From assembly GCA_963778185.1 (NCBI GenBank), contig CAVZTF010000003.1, forward strand, positions 1,550,001 to 1,614,000: a stretch of 64,000 nt of DNA, written 5' to 3'. This document shows positions 59,843-64,000 of the stretch, piece by piece. This DNA comes from RPQJ01 sp963778185. GTDB lineage: Bacteria; Pseudomonadota; Gammaproteobacteria; Steroidobacterales; Steroidobacteraceae. The translations under genes and the position numbers were made by a program. The first letter of the stretch is position 1, and each line of letters begins with the position of its first letter. The notes under the pieces were generated by a model. The model saw only the letters and a program-made list of their open reading frames with translations. It had not been told where the DNA came from and did not search any database.

Positions 59843-60856
59843 CTACTTCGCGTAGATCTTGTCGAAGACCCCGCCGTCGGCGAAGTGCTTCTTCTGCGCC
59901 GCCGCCCAGCCGCCAAAGTCGGCGATCGTCACGAGCTCGACCTTCGGGAACAGGCTCGCGTACCTGGCCGCGACTTCCGGGTCACGCGGACGGTAGTAGT
60001 GCCTGGCGACGATTTCCTGCCCTTCCTTCGAATAGAGGTACTCGAGGTAGGCGCGCGCGACGTCCACCGTGCCGTGGCGCAGGGCCACCTTGTCCACCAC
60101 GGCGACCGGCGGCTCGGCCAGGATGCTCAGCGAGGGGACGACGATCTCGAACTTGTCCGCGCCGATTTCCTTCACGGCGAGAAACGCCTCGTTCTCCCAG
60201 GAGATGAACACGTCGCCGATGCCGCGCTGCGCGAACGTGGTGAGCGAGCCGCGCGCGCCGGTGTCGAGCACCGGCACGGCCTTGTAGAGCTTGCGGATGT
60301 AATCCGCCGCCGTCTGCTCGCTCCCGCCCGGCTGCTTGAGCGCCCACGCCCAGGCGGCCAGGTAGTTCCAGCGCGCACCGCCCGAAGTCTTCGGGTTGGG
60401 CGTGATGACCGACACGCCCGGCTTCACGAGGTCACCCCAGTCCTTGATGCGCTTGGGATTGCCCTTGCGCACCAGGAACACGATGGTCGAGGTGTACGGC
60501 GAGCTGTTGTGCGGCAGGCGGCCCTGCCAGTTGGCGGGCAGCAGCTTGCCCTGGGTGACGAGCGCGTCGATGTCGCCCGCGAGCGCGAGGGTGACCACGT
60601 CGGCCTGCAGGCCGTCGATGACGGTGCGCGCCTGCTTGCCCGAGCCGCCGTGCGACTGGCGGACGGACAGTTTCTTGCCGGACTTCGCCTGCCAGTGCTT
60701 GATGAAGGCCTTGTTGTAGTCGTCGTACAGCTCACGCGTCGGGTCGTAGGACACGTTGAGCAGCGTGGCTTCTGCGGCGCGCGCGGCGGGTGCGGCGAGC
60801 AGGGTTGCCACGAGCCCGGCCGCAGCGACGGCGCGAATGATGCGATGGAACTTCAT
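59843..60856 (-). CDS. sbp: Periplasmic sulfate-binding protein
   Basis: A 337-residue solute-binding protein for sulfate (or thiosulfate). A signal peptide ends at about residue 27 (LLAAPAARAA), then LLNVSYDPTRELYDDYNKAF, the SHGGSGKQAR sulfate-binding loop, ITPNPKTSGGARWNYLAAWA and DVFISWENEAFLA are textbook Sbp/CysP blocks. It feeds CysTWA encoded 5 kb away on the other strand. It lies 14 bases after the OprO/P-type porin gene and is followed by an intrinsic terminator. Confidence 0.95.
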   Translation of the reverse strand: MKFHRIIRAVAAAGLVATLLAAPAARAAEATLLNVSYDPTRELYDDYNKAFIKHWQAKSGKKLSVRQSHGGSGKQARTVIDGLQADVVTLALAGDIDALVTQGKLLPANWQGRLPHNSSPYTSTIVFLVRKGNPKRIKDWGDLVKPGVSVITPNPKTSGGARWNYLAAWAWALKQPGGSEQTAADYIRKLYKAVPVLDTGARGSLTTFAQRGIGDVFISWENEAFLAVKEIGADKFEIVVPSLSILAEPPVAVVDKVALRHGTVDVARAYLEYLYSKEGQEIVARHYYRPRDPEVAARYASLFPKVELVTIADFGGWAAAQKKHFADGGVFDKIYAK

Positions 60857-60870
60857 GGTCAGGTCTCCGT

Positions 60871-62289
60871 TCAGAATCCGAGGGCGAAGCGCGTGAGGAA
60901 TACTTCCTCGTCCTCGCGGTCCGTGCCGCCCGCGGCGCCGCCCTCGAAGCTCGTGCGCTCGTAGTTCAGGGCCCACTTGAGGTTCTGGCTAAGGTACCAG
61001 TTGACGCCGATCCCGTAGGCACTGGCCTTGCGTGCCGAGGCGCTCGGGTCGGCGAAGGAGTCGGCCCCGCCCGTGAAGGCGTCGTCGTCCACCGACAACT
61101 CCTGGTAGCGGCCGACGAGTTCGAAGGCGCCCCAGGTGCCGTTCTCGAGCGAGAACACCGACGCCGGCTTGTAGCCCTTGAACGACTGCTCTTCCCCGGT
61201 CAGGAACCAGTGCGCGGCCAGCTGCCAGGCGGTGGTATCGAGCGAGTCGGAGCGCGGGCCGGTCGCGGTGAGGCGGGAAACGTCCTGCGAGACCTGCGCG
61301 TATTCGCCGAGCAGGCCGAGGCTCCCGTTCGAGTAGTAGAACTGCGGGGTGAAGCGCAGCCGCTCGCCGTCGGCGTAGGTGGCGCCGGTCGGCAGGGCGG
61401 TCGTGTTGGCGCGGTAGCGGAAGAAGGTCTGCTGGCCGGGCGTCTTGTACGTGGTGAGCAGGGTGTTCGTCGGTGAGCCGCTGACGTCGACATAGGTGCC
61501 GGCAATGCCGACGCTGATGCCGCGCAGGGCGAAGCTGTCGGAGTTCGCGAATGGCGTCGCGAAGATCCGGGCCGCCCAGTCGCCCGCGGTGTCGGTGTCG
61601 ACGTCGCCGGTCGCGTCGCTGCTGCCGCCGTCCGTCACGCCGTTGAAGTAACCGACCGAGTAGTGAAGGGTTCCGTTGACTACGTCGCCCGCGAGCGAGA
61701 TGCCGAGGTCGCGATTCGGCACGAGGCCGGTCGGGAAGGCACGCTCGATGAAGCGGATGTCGTTGGCCGACTGCAGCCGCTCGAGGCCCACCGGCACCTT
61801 GAACTTGCCGACGGAGACATTCGCATGGGGATTGAGGCGCGCGGTGACGAAGGCGTCCTGGATGACGGTCTTGCCGCCGGCGAAATCCGGGGTGAAGCGG
61901 AAATCGTAGATACCGCCGACGGTGCCCTCGAGAATCGGCCGCACACGACGCAACCCCCACGTGTCGGCCGTCTCCGGGGTCGCCTCGTCGGTGAAGTTGC
62001 GGCCGTCGAAGTGCAGCACGCCGCGCAGCTTCACCTGGTTCCTGCCGTCGGCGGACGCCACGCTGAAGCCCTTCTCGCTCGCCTTCACCACCGCGTTGGA
62101 GGCCTTCGCGCTCGCGTCGGCTTCTTCCTTGATCTCGAGCTTGCGCTCGAGCACCAGGATCTTCTGCTCCTGCTCGTCCAGGCGCTGCAGCAGGTCCGCG
62201 ATGGTGGGCTCGGCCCGGGTCGCTTGCAGCGGCAGCAGGCTCGCAGCGGCCAGGGCGGCGACGCGCCAGCGGTGGGCGTGATCGGTCAT
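60871..62289 (-). CDS. OprO/OprP-type anion porin
   Basis: A 472-residue outer-membrane porin of the phosphate-selective O/P family. Signal peptide (residues 1-26, LLPLQATRA), a short coiled coil (about 28-60, IADLLQRLDEQEQKILVLER) as seen in OprP, and a barrel with family blocks LRGVLHFDGRNF, RRVRPILEGTVGGIYDFRFT and ending TRFALGF. In an operon with sbp it most likely admits sulfate or another oxyanion instead of phosphate, which is an inference from context. Confidence 0.92.
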   Translation of the reverse strand: MTDHAHRWRVAALAAASLLPLQATRAEPTIADLLQRLDEQEQKILVLERKLEIKEEADASAKASNAVVKASEKGFSVASADGRNQVKLRGVLHFDGRNFTDEATPETADTWGLRRVRPILEGTVGGIYDFRFTPDFAGGKTVIQDAFVTARLNPHANVSVGKFKVPVGLERLQSANDIRFIERAFPTGLVPNRDLGISLAGDVVNGTLHYSVGYFNGVTDGGSSDATGDVDTDTAGDWAARIFATPFANSDSFALRGISVGIAGTYVDVSGSPTNTLLTTYKTPGQQTFFRYRANTTALPTGATYADGERLRFTPQFYYSNGSLGLLGEYAQVSQDVSRLTATGPRSDSLDTTAWQLAAHWFLTGEEQSFKGYKPASVFSLENGTWGAFELVGRYQELSVDDDAFTGGADSFADPSASARKASAYGIGVNWYLSQNLKWALNYERTSFEGGAAGGTDREDEEVFLTRFALGF

Positions 62290-62480
62290 TTGCGGTCTCC
62301 AGGTCGAGGGAATCGATGAGCGAAATGGTAGGCCGGGGGCGGTAACAGCTTCAGTCGACCACCGGTGACAATGCGGTGACGCGCCAGATCGCGTGGCAAT
62401 CAGTGCATAACCGCACCGTTTGTCTGCCGGACCGCGAGGCCCTACGATCGCAGGCCGAGCAGCCCGGCGGAGCCTCCACC

Positions 62481-63482
62481 ATGATCCCGGACCAGATGAC
62501 CTACGTGGCCGCGACCGGCGCGGGTGGACCGGATGTGCTGGGGCTCGCGACCGGCCCGACCCCTCAGCCGCGCGCCGACGAGGTGTTGATCCGGGTGCTG
62601 GCGGCCGGCGTCAACCGTCCCGACGTGATCCAGCGCGAAGGGCGCTATCCGCCCCCACCGGATGCGAGCCCCGTGATCGGGCTCGAGGTGGCGGGGGAAG
62701 TGGCGGCCGCTGGTGCGGGCGTCACCGCCTTCCGGGTCGGCGACCGGGTTTGTGCACTGACGAACGGCGGCGGGTACGCGCAGTTCTGCGTCGCGCCCGC
62801 GACGCAATGCCTGCCATGGCCCGCCGGCTACGACGCCGTTCGCGCCGCCGCCCTGCCCGAGACCTGTTTCACCGTCTGGGCCAACCTGTTCCAGCACGGC
62901 CGGCTGGCGCGCGGCGAGGCGGTGCTGGTGCATGGCGGCACGAGCGGCATCGGCGTGACGGCGATCCAGCTGGCGCGCGAGTTTGGCGCGCGCGTCTATG
63001 CGACCGCAGGCAGCGAGGAGAAGTGCGCGGCCTGTCTCAAGCTCGGCGCGGAGGGCGCCGTCAATTATCGCGACGCGGATTTCGCCGAGGCCGTCGCGAA
63101 GTGGACCGGCGGCCGTGGCGTTGACGTCGTGCTCGACATCGTCGGTGCGCCATACTTCGCGCGCAACCTGGCCTCGCTGGCGCTCGACGGGCGACTGGTG
63201 CAGGTCGCAACCATGCTGGGCTCGACGGTGGAACGCCTGGATCTCTTCCAGCTGATGCGCAGGCGCCTGACCATCACGGGCTCGACGATGCGGCCCCGCA
63301 CCACGGTCGAGAAGGGCGCGATAGCGCGCGCATTGCGCGAGCATGTCTGGCCGGTGCTCGATGCGGGCCGCTGCGGACCCGTGGTGCACGCCGTTTTTCC
63401 GCTCGCCGGGGCGGCCGACGCACACCGGCTGATGGAGTCGAGCACGCACATCGGCAAGGTGATGCTCGAGGTGGCGCGCTGA
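62481..63482 (+). CDS. Zinc-independent quinone oxidoreductase (QOR/PIG3-like)
   Basis: A 333-residue medium-chain dehydrogenase of the quinone oxidoreductase group. AAGVNRPDVIQREGRYPPPPD is the PIG3/TP53I3-like start. VLVHGGTSGIGVTAIQLAREFGA is the NADPH site, and the structural-zinc lobe is absent. Reduces quinones or enoyl ketones with NADPH. Start at the ATG at 62481; the open frame continues 105 bases upstream but is not family-like. Convergent with the metal transporter, one base between stops. Confidence 0.92.
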   Translation: MIPDQMTYVAATGAGGPDVLGLATGPTPQPRADEVLIRVLAAGVNRPDVIQREGRYPPPPDASPVIGLEVAGEVAAAGAGVTAFRVGDRVCALTNGGGYAQFCVAPATQCLPWPAGYDAVRAAALPETCFTVWANLFQHGRLARGEAVLVHGGTSGIGVTAIQLAREFGARVYATAGSEEKCAACLKLGAEGAVNYRDADFAEAVAKWTGGRGVDVVLDIVGAPYFARNLASLALDGRLVQVATMLGSTVERLDLFQLMRRRLTITGSTMRPRTTVEKGAIARALREHVWPVLDAGRCGPVVHAVFPLAGAADAHRLMESSTHIGKVMLEVAR

Positions 63483-63483
63483 C

Positions 63484-64000
63484 TCAGGCCCCGTGCGCGG
63501 TGAGCTCCACGGTGATGTGGACCAGCTCCTCGTGCACCGACAGGCGGCGCCGGACCTCGTCGATCGTCACGTCCGCGGTCGCCGCGATGCTGACGATGCA
63601 CGCGTACTTGCCCTTGCCGACCCGCCACACGTGCAGGTCGCGCAGCTCGGCCGGCTGCGGCAGCGACTCGATGACCTCGAAGATCTCTTTCGCCACCGGC
63701 GCGTCCATCTCCGCGTCGAGCAGCACCCGCCCCGTTTCGCGCAGCAGGCCGAATGCCCAGCGCGCGACGAGCACGGTGCCTACGAGTCCCATGACCGGGT
63801 CCAGCCAGGTCGCGCCCAGGTACCTGCCGCCGACGAGCGCGGCGATGGCGAGCACCGAGGTGGCGGCATCCGCGATCACGTGCAGGTAGGCGGCGCGCAG
63901 GTTGAGGTCGTGATGGTGGTGATGCCCGTGCCCGTGGCCATCGCCGTGCGCCTCGTGCGCGTGCCCGTGGGCGCCCGTCGACAGCAACCACGCCGAGACC
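63484..64000 (-). CDS. Cation diffusion facilitator (DmeF/CzcD-like), N-terminus cut by window edge
   Basis: The C-terminal 171 codons of a divalent-metal/proton antiporter. A His-rich cytoplasmic loop (HGHAHEAHGDGHGHGHHHHH) precedes transmembrane helix V with the metal site HVIADAATS (His-x3-Asp), then helix VI (LDPVMGLVGTVLVARWAFGLL) and the C-terminal dimerisation domain (LHVWRVGKGKYACIVSI). The DLNLRAAYLHV context and RETGRVLLD after helix VI resemble DmeF (cobalt/nickel efflux). The frame is open to 64000 with no start, so about half of the protein lies outside. Confidence 0.92.
   Translation of the reverse strand, partial: VSAWLLSTGAHGHAHEAHGDGHGHGHHHHHDLNLRAAYLHVIADAATSVLAIAALVGGRYLGATWLDPVMGLVGTVLVARWAFGLLRETGRVLLDAEMDAPVAKEIFEVIESLPQPAELRDLHVWRVGKGKYACIVSIAATADVTIDEVRRRLSVHEELVHITVELTAHGA

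Overview
The window is GC-rich (roughly two thirds G+C by eye), densely packed and shows gammaproteobacterial gene order and family membership. Examples are a FadD beginning MDKVWLK, the tesA/ybbA/ybbP arrangement, OxyR with its two redox cysteines at residues 199 and 208, YajQ, Ppk1 and a Marinobacter-type fatty acyl reductase. It looks like a free-living, metabolically versatile gammaproteobacterium of the Steroidobacterales/Nevskiales/Chromatiales kind; the exact order is an inference. No rRNA, tRNA, CRISPR array or prophage was seen.

Layout. 1-5.3 kb: fadD (cut by the window edge), then tesA head-to-head with ybbA-ybbP. 5.3-5.5 kb: a compact nest of inverted repeats. 5.6-12.4 kb: a neutral-lipid locus with two unknown proteins, a patatin lipase, a phasin, a wax ester synthase/DGAT and a divergent bifunctional fatty acyl-CoA reductase. 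Together these can reduce acyl-CoA to alcohol, esterify it and coat the storage granule. 12.5-24.2 kb: a DUF3011 protein, a GFA protein, a fused DUF2868-DUF3482 membrane GTPase, a gene remnant abutting a ParA ATPase, polyphosphate kinase followed directly by a gutted IS1380-type element, a small DUF3562 protein, an unusual pyruvate kinase-like protein, a lipid kinase and a DUF4124 protein. 24.2-29.1 kb: a three-gene 2-oxoacid:ferredoxin oxidoreductase operon (flavoprotein, alpha/gamma, beta) with a strong hairpin between the last two genes.

29.1-34.4 kb: decayed pilus chaperone/usher-like sequence, then a minus-strand run oxyR - PCu(A)C copper chaperone - a 989-residue protein joining an alpha/beta-hydrolase, a leucine-aminopeptidase N-domain-like module and a CHAT caspase-like protease. 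This last protein is the most unusual gene of the window. 34.5-36.7 kb: Nudix hydrolase, 2-hydroxyacid dehydrogenase and a UDG-family protein. 36.7-41.9 kb: hoxFUYHW, a complete NAD-reducing [NiFe]-hydrogenase (group 3d) with its maturation protease. 42-47.8 kb: acyl-CoA desaturase, YajQ, a TonB-dependent receptor, a TlpA-like lipoprotein and a DUF2780 protein. 47.8-51.6 kb: a HerA/DUF87-type ATPase, a small secreted protein and a tyrosine phosphatase.

51.7-62.3 kb: sulfate uptake: cysA (with an extra universal-stress-like domain), cysT, cysW, a histidine kinase/response regulator pair translationally coupled to each other, an ABC exporter on the other strand, and a sulfate-binding protein co-oriented with an OprO/P-type porin. 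62.5-64 kb: a quinone oxidoreductase and a cation diffusion facilitator cut by the window edge.
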